64,000 nucleotides of DNA. It comes from Anaerotruncus massiliensis (ex Togo et al. 2026) (GTDB lineage Bacteria; Bacillota; Clostridia; Oscillospirales; Ruminococcaceae). The stretch spans positions 1,984,541-2,048,540 of the forward strand of contig NZ_LT962687.1 in assembly GCF_900199635.1 (NCBI RefSeq), written 5' to 3'. This document shows, one piece after another, positions 43,230 through 51,528 of this stretch. The notes under the pieces were generated by a model. The model did no database searches. It saw only the letters and a list, made by a program, of their open reading frames with translations, and was not told where the DNA came from. A program made the position numbers and the translations under genes. Every line of letters begins with the position of its first letter. Position 1 is the first letter of the stretch.

Positions 43230-44147
43230 ATGAAACAATTCGTCGCTTTATTTCTGTCCCTGCTCCTGCTCGCGGGCTGCGGCGCGCCGGCAAAGCCGCC
43301 GCCTCCCGCGCCGGCGGCCGCTTCCGAAGCCGCCGAGGCTCCGCCGGGAGCGGAGAGCGCCGCGCCCGCGCCCTCCGGGCGCGCGGCGCTGCCGCTCGAA
43401 AACGCGTGGATCGCCTCGCTGGCGGACGGGATCGCCGCGCCGATTCTGGCGCGGGAGCTGCCGCCCGCGGAGGAGATCCGCGCGGCCTACCTCTGGCTCA
43501 TCGAAAACGTCTACTTCGCCGACCCGGTGGGCCTCGACGCGTGGCGGTACCACGGCGACCCGGACGCGCCGCCCCCCTACCTCGAAAACCGCGCCCTCAG
43601 CCCGCTGCGCTTCGGCGTCGGCTCCTGCGAGGACTTTGCCGCCGCAATGGCCGTGCTGCTGCGGCGGATGGGCTACAAGGCGCAATATGTGTCGGGGCTC
43701 ACGATCTCGGTCGAGGGGGAATTCGTCGACCACGCGTGGACCGTCGTACAGCTCGACGGGAAATGGTACCACCTCGACCCGCAGCTCGAACAGAACGTCG
43801 TCAAATCGGGACGGGTGAGCTTCCGGTACTTCCTTCGGGACGACCGGACGATGCTCGCCGACCACCGCTGGGGAGAATCCCTCGCGGCCTACTACGGGGG
43901 CGCGATCGCGCCCGGACAGCGGGAAACCATCCTCACCGAGCTGGCCGTCCCCGCCTGCCCCGAGGCGTATGTCCCCACCCCCGCGCCCGCTGAGGTTTCG
44001 CTGCCAGGGCGGCCCGACCCCTACGCCCTCCGGGAGACGCTCGACGCGGAGCGGGAGGCCTGGCTCTCCGAGCACGGGCCGCCCGGTCCGATCGCGCTCG
44101 ACGTGACCCCGCCCATCTACGCGGTGATGCCCGAGCCGCCGAAATAA
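43230..44147 (+). CDS. Transglutaminase-like lipoprotein 2
   Basis: A 305-residue lipoprotein. Signal MKQFVALFLSLLLLAGCGAP ends in a lipobox; a 40-residue Pro/Ala-rich linker follows. The transglutaminase-like core has Cys in FGVGSCEDFAAAMAVLLRRM, His in FVDHAWTVVQLDGKWYHLDP and the Asp of that same strand. Start 43230 has GGGAGA upstream. It is divergent from lipoprotein 1 and shares a control region with it. Both carry the full Cys-His-Asp triad, so they are probably active enzymes on the outer face of the membrane. Targets are unknown. Confidence 0.8.
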   Translation: MKQFVALFLSLLLLAGCGAPAKPPPPAPAAASEAAEAPPGAESAAPAPSGRAALPLENAWIASLADGIAAPILARELPPAEEIRAAYLWLIENVYFADPVGLDAWRYHGDPDAPPPYLENRALSPLRFGVGSCEDFAAAMAVLLRRMGYKAQYVSGLTISVEGEFVDHAWTVVQLDGKWYHLDPQLEQNVVKSGRVSFRYFLRDDRTMLADHRWGESLAAYYGGAIAPGQRETILTELAVPACPEAYVPTPAPAEVSLPGRPDPYALRETLDAEREAWLSEHGPPGPIALDVTPPIYAVMPEPPK

Positions 44148-44165
44148 AAATTCCGCCGCATGAAA

Positions 44166-44202
44166 AAAGGAGGCGTCCGGCCGTTGGCCGGACGCCTCCT
44201 TT
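44166..44202 (-). terminator. Terminator of the microcompartment operon
   Basis: A perfect 17-base stem with a three-base loop, followed by six T on the minus strand, just after the pduT-like gene. It also faces the transglutaminase-like lipoprotein 2 gene. Confidence 0.88.
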
Positions 44203-44212
44203 GCTGATGCTT

Positions 44213-44758
44213 TTACAGGAAGTTCCAAAGCTCCTCGTGGGGCGCGCCGAGAATCGACTGGCCCACGAACACGCCCTGCTCCTTGGCGTAGCGCGCGCCC
44301 GCCTCGACGGCGGCCGTCACGTCGGCCACGTCGCCCGTCAGCAGGACGACCCCCTTGCCGCCCATGCCGCGCGCGGTGCGCAGCTCGAGGATCTCCACGT
44401 CGGCGGATTTGACCGCGCAGTCGGCGGCCAGAATCACGCTGGCGACGGTGAAGGTCTCGATCGTGCCGAGCGCGCCGCGCTTCGCCTCCGGCTGCGCGCC
44501 GAGCAGCGCCTTGACCACCGCCGGGTCGATCCGCCCGAGCAGCACCGCGTCAAGCAGGTTCTCCTCGAAGCCGGCTTTGACCCGATCCATCGCGGCGTTC
44601 ACCTGCGCGAGCTCGCCGGTGATCACCAATTCGAACTTCCCGGGGCAGATGGGCTGCGCCGAAATAAGCCGGATCCCGGCGGATTTAAGCGCGGCGTCGC
44701 TCGCTTCGATTCCCCGGGCGATGCTCCGCAGTTCCAGTACGCCTACCGCATAGTCCAT
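44213..44758 (-). CDS. pduT: PduT-like tandem BMC shell protein with Fe-S ligand Cys38
   Basis: A 181-residue protein with two BMC domains (about 3-85 and 95-180), which forms a trimeric pseudohexamer in the shell. The opening AVGVLELRSIARGIEASDAA and the middle GTIETFTVASVILAADCAVK match PduT. Cys38 (AQPICPGKFELVITGE) is at the position of the PduT residue that binds a [4Fe-4S] cluster on the threefold axis. It lies three bases after the pduS-like gene, its usual partner for passing electrons through the shell. It is the last gene of the operon. Confidence 0.88.
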   Translation of the reverse strand: MDYAVGVLELRSIARGIEASDAALKSAGIRLISAQPICPGKFELVITGELAQVNAAMDRVKAGFEENLLDAVLLGRIDPAVVKALLGAQPEAKRGALGTIETFTVASVILAADCAVKSADVEILELRTARGMGGKGVVLLTGDVADVTAAVEAGARYAKEQGVFVGQSILGAPHEELWNFL

Positions 44759-44760
44759 TC

Positions 44761-46095
44761 TTATTTCACCTCGCCCATCGTCATTTCAATTTCCGTATCC
44801 GTCACGCGGGAGATTGTTCCCGCGACCGGCGCGTGCAGCGCCGCGGAGATGCCCTCCCGCGCCCTCGCAATCAGCTGGCCCGCCGCCACCTCGTCGCCCA
44901 CGGCCACGACCGGCTCCGACGGCTTTCCCACATGCTGGGAGAGCGGCAGGCGCCAGAGGGCCTGCGCCACCGGCAGGTCGCCGGCCCATTCGGCCTCCCG
45001 GTCGAATTTCGCCACGCCGATCCGGCTTTTGAACCGGCTGACCGGCACCATCCGGAAGTCCCGCTCGGAGTCCGGCTTCGTCGGCCCGTCCGCGCGGTAG
45101 CCGATCCGGTGCCTGCCCAGGCTCTGCTTGACGGCGGTCATCGCCGCCGACGGCGCGATCCCCTGGCAGCAGGCCATCAGCGTGCACACCCCGCAGCCGC
45201 TGCAAAGCGACGCGGTGAGCAACTCCTCCGGGTTGCCCGGCGCCCCCGCGCCAACCGCCCGCAGCGTCTTGTGCGGCTGGAGCGGATACCCCAGCAGGTG
45301 GCGCGGACAGAGCTCGGTGCAGTACATGCACTGGCAGCAGGCGGACGGCACCCGTTTGAGCAGCCGTTCGACCGGCGCGGCCTTGTTGGCGATCGCCGGG
45401 ATCTCCTCCGGCAGGATGAGCAGCGCCTTGGTCTTCTTGGTCACGACGGCGGAGGCGGGATTCACGATATTGCCCATCGCCGGGCCGCCGTCCACGACGA
45501 CATGCCCCGTGGGGACCGTTACCCCCGCCGCGCGCAGGACCGCGCGCACGCCGCAGTTGACCGGCACCCTCACGACGACGGGATGTTCCACCGCGCCGCC
45601 GATCGTAAGCCACTTCTCCGTCACTGGGGCGCCCCGAACGGCGTTCGAGACGTTGTAGGCCGTCTCGGCGTTGACGACGACCACGCCCACCGCGCTGGGC
45701 AGCTGCCCCGGCGGCACGACCCGGCCGAGCGCCTGGTAGATCATGATGATCTCGTCGCCCATCGGGTAGACGTCGGGCAGCAGCGCGGCGCGCGCACCGC
45801 AGGGGAGCTCCTCCCCCTGGGCGACGCCGAGGCGCAGGGCGGTGTGCTCCTTCATCGCCACGAGGACCTGTGCGGCGCCCATCGCGTCGCACAGCTCCCG
45901 CGCGCCCTCGCACACCCGGTCGAGGTGCTCCCGCAGAATGGTGAAATCGGTGTAGAGCAGGGGCTCGCACTCGGCGGCGTTGACCAGCACCGTGTCGATC
46001 CCCCGCGCCAGCTTCCGGTGGGTGGGGAACCCCGCGCCGCCCGCGCCGATCACGCCGGCTGCCTCGATTGTATCCCTCAGCAGTTCCAGTTCCAT
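44761..46095 (-). CDS. pduS: PduS-like RnfC-family flavoprotein (cobalamin reductase type)
   Basis: A 444-residue protein. The N-terminal Gly-rich site GVIGAGGAGFPTHRKL and VLVNAAECEPLLYTDF bind FMN/NADH as in RnfC/NuoF. SLBB-like and two [4Fe-4S] ferredoxin motifs follow (SACCQCMYCTELCPRHLLGY and LCSGCGVCTLMACCQG). A barrel-sandwich domain ends the protein (LHAPVAGTISRVTD). PduS reduces cobalamin for PduO or moves electrons to PduT. The start 46095 follows GGAAGGGAGGGG; the in-frame ATG at 46140 overlaps the preceding gene and has no clear site. Confidence 0.87.
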   Translation of the reverse strand: MELELLRDTIEAAGVIGAGGAGFPTHRKLARGIDTVLVNAAECEPLLYTDFTILREHLDRVCEGARELCDAMGAAQVLVAMKEHTALRLGVAQGEELPCGARAALLPDVYPMGDEIIMIYQALGRVVPPGQLPSAVGVVVVNAETAYNVSNAVRGAPVTEKWLTIGGAVEHPVVVRVPVNCGVRAVLRAAGVTVPTGHVVVDGGPAMGNIVNPASAVVTKKTKALLILPEEIPAIANKAAPVERLLKRVPSACCQCMYCTELCPRHLLGYPLQPHKTLRAVGAGAPGNPEELLTASLCSGCGVCTLMACCQGIAPSAAMTAVKQSLGRHRIGYRADGPTKPDSERDFRMVPVSRFKSRIGVAKFDREAEWAGDLPVAQALWRLPLSQHVGKPSEPVVAVGDEVAAGQLIARAREGISAALHAPVAGTISRVTDTEIEMTMGEVK

Positions 46096-46129
46096 GGGGC
46101 TTCCCCTCCCTTCCCGGCGGAAAACCGCC

Positions 46130-46381
46130 TCATTCGTCAATGATCCCGACGATCACCGCGTCGGTCGGGGTCTCGCGGTCGTCGAGCGCCAGGCGCGCGC
46201 CGCTGCCGCGGGTGATGAGCACCCGCTCGCCGATGCCCGCGCCCACCCGGTCGATCGCGACGAGGAATTCCCCCGTCGGCGCGCCGTTCCGGTAGAGCTC
46301 GACCTCGAGAAATTTAGAACCGACAAGCGTCTCCACCTTGCGGGTGGAGACGATCGTGCCGGTGACCTTTCCGCATACCAT
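46130..46381 (-). CDS. EutN/CcmL-type pentameric vertex protein (BMC-P)
   Basis: An 83-residue shell-vertex protein. The family strand pattern MVCGKVTGTIVSTRKVETLV, then FLVAIDRVGAGIGERVLITR and AVIVGIIDE, is complete. Pentamers cap the corners of the icosahedral shell. The start at 46381 has GGAAGGGATTAACT before it. It lies between pduL and pduS as in other fucose-type compartment operons. Confidence 0.92.
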   Translation of the reverse strand: MVCGKVTGTIVSTRKVETLVGSKFLEVELYRNGAPTGEFLVAIDRVGAGIGERVLITRGSGARLALDDRETPTDAVIVGIIDE

Positions 46382-46401
46382 AGTTAATCCCTTCCGTCCG
46401 G

Positions 46402-47058
46402 TCAGCCGCCGCGTTTGACGATCGTCACCTGCGGCTTGCCGGTGAACCCGATCGCGTTGGCGTCGTCGGTATCGATGTGCATTTCCAGCGTGAAGCTCGG
46501 CGCAACCCGGATCTGCACGTCGTAGAGCATCGTCCGGCGCTCCCCCTCCGCGAGACATTCGACCAGGTCGCCGTCCCGCACGCCGTAGATCCGCGCGTCC
46601 TCCGGCGACATGTGGATGTGCCGGTTGGCGATGATGCAGCCCTCCTCGACGATCACGACCCCGCAGGGGCCGACAATTGTGAGCCCGGCCGAGCCCCGGA
46701 TCTCGCCCGACGGGCGAACCGGGGGGCGCACCTTGAGCACGAAGGTGTCGGTGCGCGAGATTTCAATCTGCGTCTGCTTGCGCAGCGGCCCGAGCACGCG
46801 GACCTTTTCGATCGGCCGCAGGGACGGTCCGAGGATCGTCACCTGCTCCTGGGCGGCGAACTGCCCGCCCATCAGCTCCTTGATGTTGTGGAGCTCGCTG
46901 CCCTTGCCGAAGAGGATGTCCATGTGCTCCCGCGTCAGGTGGATATGCCGCGCGGAGACCCCCACCGGGATGGGCGGCAGCCCGGCGGGCGCCCCGGATT
47001 GACGCTGTGCCACAATCTGCCGGACGATCAGTTCCACGAGTTTTTCATCCACGGCCAT
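46402..47058 (-). CDS. pduL: PduL-type phosphate propanoyltransferase
   Basis: A 218-residue phosphotransacylase converting propionyl-CoA (or lactyl-CoA) to the acyl phosphate and recycling CoA inside the shell. Two PduL half-domains carry the metal-binding His motifs VGVSARHIHLT, IANRHIHMSPEDA and LEMHIDTDDANAIG. Residues 1-20 (VDEKLVELIVRQIVAQRQ) form an amphipathic helix of the kind used to target enzymes into the shell. GGAGGCGGAGAAA precedes the ATG. An acetate/propionate kinase is not in the window. Confidence 0.92.
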   Translation of the reverse strand: MAVDEKLVELIVRQIVAQRQSGAPAGLPPIPVGVSARHIHLTREHMDILFGKGSELHNIKELMGGQFAAQEQVTILGPSLRPIEKVRVLGPLRKQTQIEISRTDTFVLKVRPPVRPSGEIRGSAGLTIVGPCGVVIVEEGCIIANRHIHMSPEDARIYGVRDGDLVECLAEGERRTMLYDVQIRVAPSFTLEMHIDTDDANAIGFTGKPQVTIVKRGG

Positions 47059-47130
47059 TTTCTCCGCCTCCTATATTCGTCAATTCCCGCCGGGCGGACC
47101 CGCCCGGCGGGCTTTTCCTGCCGGAAGCGG

Positions 47131-47577
47131 TCAGTCCAGATGCGGGAGAATCTTCTCCACATCCGTGTGCGGCCTCGGGATCACGTGGGTCGCGACGACC
47201 TCGCCCAAACGGGCGGCGGCGGCCCCGCCGGCCTCGACGGCGGCCTTCACCGCGCCGACGTCCCCGCGGACCATGACGCTCACGAGCCCGGAACCGATCT
47301 TTTCGGTGCCGATCAGCACGACGTTCGCGGCCTTGACCATCGCATCCGCCGCTTCGATGTTCGCGACCAGTCCCCTGGTCTCTACCATGCCCAGTGCTTC
47401 CATACCTGTACGCTCCTTCTTTTCCTTCGGTTCCTCCGGCTTTGGGGCGGGAGGGGCGGGCGGCGCGGGCGTGTTCGCCTGCACCTGTTTGGTCACCATC
47501 TCGAGCACCTCCGGGGAGGTTGCGGCAATCACGCTCTTGGTCACCTTGTTCTTTCCGTTCTGATTTGCCTTTGCCAT
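47131..47577 (-). CDS. BMC-H shell protein with N-terminal extension and internal start
   Basis: A 148-residue protein. Residues 59-148 are a BMC hexamer domain almost identical to the two single-domain proteins encoded upstream. Residues 1-58 are an extra arm: a helix ([20 protein letters not shown]) and a linker rich in Pro, Glu and Lys. An internal ATG at 47403 has AAGGAG nine bases before it, so a 90-residue plain shell protein may also be made, as happens with PduB and PduB'. The arm probably faces the lumen and may bind the enzyme core. It sits between a BMC-H gene and pduL. Confidence 0.85.
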   Translation of the reverse strand: MAKANQNGKNKVTKSVIAATSPEVLEMVTKQVQANTPAPPAPPAPKPEEPKEKKERTGMEALGMVETRGLVANIEAADAMVKAANVVLIGTEKIGSGLVSVMVRGDVGAVKAAVEAGGAAAARLGEVVATHVIPRPHTDVEKILPHLD

Positions 47578-47583
47578 GCCGTG

Positions 47584-47871
47584 CTACGCCTCCACATCAT
47601 CGGTATAGAGAAATTTTTTGATCTCCTCGTGCGGGCGGGGGATCACCTCGCACAGCTTCACGGTGCCAACCCGCCCGGCGGCGGCCTTACCCGCGTCGGC
47701 GGCCGCCTGGACGGCGGATACCTCCCCGTCCACGACGATGGTGACCATGCGCCCCCCGAGGCGGCGCTCGATATGTACCAGGCGGACGTCGGCGGCCTTG
47801 AGCATCGCGTCGAGCCCCTCGACCGCCGCGGCCATCGCCTGCACCTCGATCAGCGCAATTGCCCGTTCCAT
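47584..47871 (-). CDS. BMC-H shell protein, divergent copy
   Basis: A 95-residue single-domain hexamer shell protein. RAIALIEVQAMAAAVEGLDA starts the domain and KLCEVIPRPHEEIKKFLYTD ends it. Its pore-region sequence (RLGGRMVTIVVDGEV) differs from the [11 protein letters not shown] of the neighbouring copies, so pore selectivity probably differs. AAAGGGGGATACCC precedes the ATG and the next gene starts six bases after its stop. Confidence 0.9.
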   Translation of the reverse strand: MERAIALIEVQAMAAAVEGLDAMLKAADVRLVHIERRLGGRMVTIVVDGEVSAVQAAADAGKAAAGRVGTVKLCEVIPRPHEEIKKFLYTDDVEA

Positions 47872-47886
47872 GGGTATCCCCCTTTG

Positions 47887-48162
47887 TTACTTGATGGAGG
47901 GAAGAATCTTCTCCACATCCGCGTGCGGCCTCGGGATCACGTGGGTCGCGACGACCTCGCCCAAACGGGCGGCGGCGGCCCCGCCGGCCTCGACGGCGGC
48001 CTTCACCGCGCCGACGTCCCCGCGGACCATGACGCTCACGAGCCCGGAACCGATCTTCTCGGTGCCGATCAGCGTGACGTTCGCGGCCTTGACCATCGCG
48101 TCCGCCGCTTCAATGTTTGCTACCAGACCCCTGGTCTCGACCATGCCCAATGCTTCCATCAT
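47887..48162 (-). CDS. BMC-H shell protein, PduA-like copy 2
   Basis: A 91-residue hexamer shell protein ([52 protein letters not shown]). Apart from one N-terminal Met it is identical to the product of the next gene upstream. KIGSG is the usual pore loop for small polar aldehydes and diols. GGAG precedes the start by nine bases. Confidence 0.93.
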   Translation of the reverse strand: MMEALGMVETRGLVANIEAADAMVKAANVTLIGTEKIGSGLVSVMVRGDVGAVKAAVEAGGAAAARLGEVVATHVIPRPHADVEKILPSIK

Positions 48163-48198
48163 CGTTCTTATCTCCTTTGCGTCGTTGTCGGTTTCGGG

Positions 48199-48477
48199 TT
48201 ACTTGATCGACGGGAGAATCTTCTCCACATCCGCGTGCGGCCTCGGGATCACGTGGGTCGCGACGACCTCGCCCAAACGGGCGGCGGCGGCCCCGCCGGC
48301 CTCGACGGCGGCCTTCACCGCGCCGACGTCCCCGCGGACCATGACGCTCACGAGCCCGGAACCGATCTTCTCGGTGCCGATCAGCGTGACGTTCGCGGCC
48401 TTGACCATCGCGTCCGCCGCTTCGATGTTTGCTACCAGACCTCTGGTCTCGACCATGCCCAATGCTTCCATCATCAT
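48199..48477 (-). CDS. BMC-H shell protein, PduA-like copy 1
   Basis: A 92-residue hexamer shell protein, identical in sequence to the following copy except for an extra Met. Three consecutive ATG codons start it, with GGAGATTATT before the first. Two identical genes in tandem probably raise the dose of the main facet protein. Confidence 0.93.
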   Translation of the reverse strand: MMMEALGMVETRGLVANIEAADAMVKAANVTLIGTEKIGSGLVSVMVRGDVGAVKAAVEAGGAAAARLGEVVATHVIPRPHADVEKILPSIK

Positions 48478-48525
48478 AATAATCTCCTTTACAATGTCGT
48501 TTTTATGTGGATTTTGAGTTCCTGG

Positions 48526-48855
48526 TTAATAGTTGTGCTCGTCGAAGCGGTCGCGGCCGACCGCGCAGAGCTTCGAGAGCTTTTTGGTGTCCTCCGCCTC
48601 GCGCCCGATGACGTGGTGGGTGACGTAGAGCCCGCGGGCCTTCGCCTCCCGCACCCCCGCCTCGACGGCCTGCTCGACGGCGGAGACCTCACCGCCGATC
48701 TTGACGATCATGATGAGCGGCACCTCTGCCGCGTCGCCCGCCGCGGGCTTATTCTTGTCGAGCGCGAGGATTTTGACGTCCGCCGCCTTGGCCGCGGCGT
48801 CCGCCACGACGATCGACGTGACGAAGCCGCAGACCTCGATCATTCCAAGCGCCAT
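48526..48855 (-). CDS. BMC-H shell protein with enlarged loop
   Basis: A 109-residue single BMC-domain protein. MALGMIEVCGFVTSIVVADA is a normal start, but after strand two an insertion (LDKNKPAAGDAAEVPL) lengthens the loop near the pore face, and the tail LSKLCAVGRDRFDEHNY is longer than usual. I start at the ATG at 48855, eight bases after GGGGAG; a GTG three codons upstream abuts that site. It is the first shell gene of the operon. Confidence 0.88.
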   Translation of the reverse strand: MALGMIEVCGFVTSIVVADAAAKAADVKILALDKNKPAAGDAAEVPLIMIVKIGGEVSAVEQAVEAGVREAKARGLYVTHHVIGREAEDTKKLSKLCAVGRDRFDEHNY

Positions 48856-48891
48856 AGATATCACTCCCCGCCCCGGCGGATGCGCCGGAAT

Positions 48892-50073
48892 TTACTGCGC
48901 GACATACGCGATCTTGATGCCCTGCTGCGAAAGGTTCGTCTCCATCGCCTCGTTCATTTTGTCGAGCGGGAAACGGTGGGTGATCAGCTCCTCGAGCGGC
49001 ACGCCCATCCCCTTGGCCCGGCGCAGGAACGCCATCGTGACGGGATATTCATGCGCGCCGTAGGTCCACGAGCCGACCAGCATGATCTCCTTGTTGCAGA
49101 GGTCGAAGTGCGGATTGATGGTGCAGTCGCCGTTGTTGACGAAGAATCCCATCTCGCAAAGCCCTCCGCCCCGGCGGATGTACTTGTAGACGTCCGCCGC
49201 CGCGCCCGGGTTGCCGGTGCACTGGTAGGCGAAGTCCGCGCCCGCGCCGTCGCTCATCCCCTTGACCGCCGCGACCCGCTGGTCTAAAGTGGGCAGCTCC
49301 TTGAAGTTGACCGTGTCGGTCGCGCCCAGCCGCTTGGCGAAGGAGAGGCGGTTGTCGTTGCCGTCCACCGCGATGATGCGGTCGATGCCCGCCACATGCA
49401 GCGTGGCGATCATCATGAGGCCGACCGGGCCGCAGCCCTGCACGAGCACCTTGCTGTTGAAGTTGAGGCGGCCCGTTCTTTTGCCCTGCTCGAGCGCGTG
49501 GGTCGTGACCGCCGCCAATTCGAGCAGCATCCGCTGGTCGAGGGAGAGGTCGTTCACCACGAAGAAGGTCGAGCCCTTCGTGATCAGCAGGTGGGTGGAA
49601 AACCAGCCGCAGAGGTGGTTTTTGTCGTTGTCCGGGATGAGCCCGTAGACCCCCTGGTTTTCACAGAGCTGGGGGGAGTCGGGGTGCATCAGGCAGTTGT
49701 GGCATTCGCCGCAGGAGATGACCGAGGTCACCAGCTTGTCGCCCACCCGGATGGGGTGGCCCTGCGAGTCGTGTTTGATGTTTTTGCCCAGCGCGACCAC
49801 CTCGCCGGTGCCCTCGTGCCCGAGGACGAGCGGGATGTAGCCGAAGGGGTCGCCCTTCCACTCGTGCACGTCGGTGCCGCACACGCCGCAGCCCTCGACC
49901 TTGACGAGAATCTCGTCGTCGCCCGGCTGGGGGATGGGGAACTCCCTGACCTCGAAATGCTTGGCCGCGGTCAGCATCGCGACGCGCGCCATGCCCGACG
50001 AAGGCGCGCCCGTCCCCATCTGGGAGAGGACCGAACGCACGATGGTTTCAATCTGGTTCGCATTGATGTCCAT
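48892..50073 (-). CDS. Compartment-targeted zinc alcohol dehydrogenase
   Basis: A 393-residue medium-chain dehydrogenase. Residues 1-19 (DINANQIETIVRSVLSQ) are an encapsulation helix very like that of the aldehyde dehydrogenase next door, joined by a Gly/Ser linker. Catalytic zinc ligands are C65 (GCGVCGTDVH) and H86-E87; structural zinc C121, C124, C127 and C137 are present. The Rossmann loop reads VQGCGPVGLMM. It should reduce propionaldehyde or lactaldehyde to the alcohol and regenerate NAD within the shell. Canonical Pdu compartments use an iron-type PduQ instead. Confidence 0.88.
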   Translation of the reverse strand: MDINANQIETIVRSVLSQMGTGAPSSGMARVAMLTAAKHFEVREFPIPQPGDDEILVKVEGCGVCGTDVHEWKGDPFGYIPLVLGHEGTGEVVALGKNIKHDSQGHPIRVGDKLVTSVISCGECHNCLMHPDSPQLCENQGVYGLIPDNDKNHLCGWFSTHLLITKGSTFFVVNDLSLDQRMLLELAAVTTHALEQGKRTGRLNFNSKVLVQGCGPVGLMMIATLHVAGIDRIIAVDGNDNRLSFAKRLGATDTVNFKELPTLDQRVAAVKGMSDGAGADFAYQCTGNPGAAADVYKYIRRGGGLCEMGFFVNNGDCTINPHFDLCNKEIMLVGSWTYGAHEYPVTMAFLRRAKGMGVPLEELITHRFPLDKMNEAMETNLSQQGIKIAYVAQ

Positions 50074-50106
50074 TACTATGTAACCTCCCGATCTGGAATT
50101 GGGCCG

Positions 50107-51528
50107 TCAGACGATCCGGAACGAGTCCACCATGGCGCAGCGCCTGCGCCGGCAGAAGCTCTTGGCCGAGGTCAGCCCTTCCCCGGTCGGACCCGCGATG
50201 GTAAAGGTGCAGTGCCCCTCTCCGCCCACGCCGATGCCCGCGTAGGAGGGCGCGTTCTTGACGAAGATGGTCGTCTCGATCGCCCGCGCAAATTTCGTGA
50301 GGTGGTCGATGTTTTTGGAGTGCATGTGGGCGGTGTGCCGGAGCCCGTGCTCCGCCCTGACCGCCAGGTCGATCGCCGTGTCGATGTCCGGCACCCGCAC
50401 GATCGGCAGAATCGGCATCATGAGCTCGATCTGCACGAACGGGTCGTCGAACTGCGCCTCGCAGATGACGCAGCGGATCTCCTCCCCGACCTCGATCCCG
50501 ATCTCGTGGAGGATCTTTTTGGCGTCGCGGCCGACCCAGTTCTTGTTGATCGCCTTTTTGCCCTTCTTGTCCTCGACCAGCACCACCCCTTCAAGCTGCC
50601 GCATCTGCTCGCGGCTGATGAGGTAGGCGCCGTTCTGGGACATGTAGTAGATCAGCTCGTCGGTGATGCTCTCGAAGGCGAACACCTCCTTCTCCGCGAT
50701 GCAGGGGAGGTTGTTGTCAAAGGTGCAGCCGTCGATGATGTCCCTGCCCGCCTTCTGGATGTCGGCCGTGTCGTCGACGATGACGGGCGGATTGCCCGCG
50801 CCCGCGCCGATCGCCTTTTTGCCCGACGAGAGCACCGCGCGCACGACGCCCGGGCCGCCGGTGCAGCAGATCATGCGCACCTTGGGGGATTTCATCATGA
50901 TGTCGGAGGTCTCCATCGTGGGCTTTCTCACCGCGACGGCGAGGTTCTCCGGCGCGCCCACCGAGCGCGCCGCCCGGTTGACGAGGTCCACCGCGTAGAG
51001 CGAGGTCATCAGCGCCCCGGGGTGGGGGTTGAAGACCACCGTGTTGCTGCCCGCGATCATGCCGATCGAGTTGCAGAGCACCGTCTCGCTCGGGTTGGTG
51101 GAGGGGGTCATCGCGCCGATCACGCCGAAGGGCGCGAGCTCGAGCAGCGTGAGCCCCTTGTCCCCCGTGATCGCCTCGGTCACGAGGTCCTCGGTGCCGG
51201 GGGTCTTCTGGGCCACATAGCGGTGCTTGAGGATCTTGTGCTCCACGCGGCCCATGCCCGTCTCCGACACGCCCAGTCTGGCGAGCGTCTCGGCCTCCTC
51301 GAGAATCAGCCGGCGGATGGCGGAGATGATCTCCTCCTTCTCCTCCACCGACATGTCATAGAGCTTTTTCTGCGCCTTCCAGGCGGCGTCGATCGCATCG
51401 TTCATATCTTCGAACACGCCGAGATAGGTCTTCCCGTCGATCACCATCCCGGAGGAAGCCTCGGAAACCGCCATGCCCGCGATCACCTGGCGGACGATTC
51501 CCTCGATCTCCTTTTCGCTGATGTTCAT
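50107..51528 (-). CDS. pduP: PduP-like CoA-acylating aldehyde dehydrogenase
   Basis: A 473-residue enzyme oxidising propionaldehyde or lactaldehyde to the acyl-CoA. The N-terminal encapsulation helix is NISEKEIEGIVRQVIAG. The catalytic nucleophile is C276 in FDNNLPCIAEKEV, the cofactor region includes FGVIGAMTPSTNPSETVLCN, and the characteristic C-terminus TGEGLTSAKSFCRRRRCAMV is intact. The ATG overlaps the pduO stop (ATGA, 51525-51528), so the two are coupled. Confidence 0.92.
   Translation of the reverse strand: MNISEKEIEGIVRQVIAGMAVSEASSGMVIDGKTYLGVFEDMNDAIDAAWKAQKKLYDMSVEEKEEIISAIRRLILEEAETLARLGVSETGMGRVEHKILKHRYVAQKTPGTEDLVTEAITGDKGLTLLELAPFGVIGAMTPSTNPSETVLCNSIGMIAGSNTVVFNPHPGALMTSLYAVDLVNRAARSVGAPENLAVAVRKPTMETSDIMMKSPKVRMICCTGGPGVVRAVLSSGKKAIGAGAGNPPVIVDDTADIQKAGRDIIDGCTFDNNLPCIAEKEVFAFESITDELIYYMSQNGAYLISREQMRQLEGVVLVEDKKGKKAINKNWVGRDAKKILHEIGIEVGEEIRCVICEAQFDDPFVQIELMMPILPIVRVPDIDTAIDLAVRAEHGLRHTAHMHSKNIDHLTKFARAIETTIFVKNAPSYAGIGVGGEGHCTFTIAGPTGEGLTSAKSFCRRRRCAMVDSFRIV

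Larger units (their letters stand above)
47147..48468. repeat. Three near-identical BMC-H coding repeats
   Basis: About 255 bases recur in direct orientation at roughly 47147-47400, 47904-48159 and 48213-48468 with very few differences, even at third codon positions. This points to recent duplication or ongoing gene conversion, and offers sites for homologous recombination. Confidence 0.85.

Noticed and set aside
47147-48468. Repeated blocks as a CRISPR-like or mobile-element array
   Set aside because: The repeats are coding, about 255 bases long and spell BMC-H domains; there are no spacers, transposase or terminal repeats.
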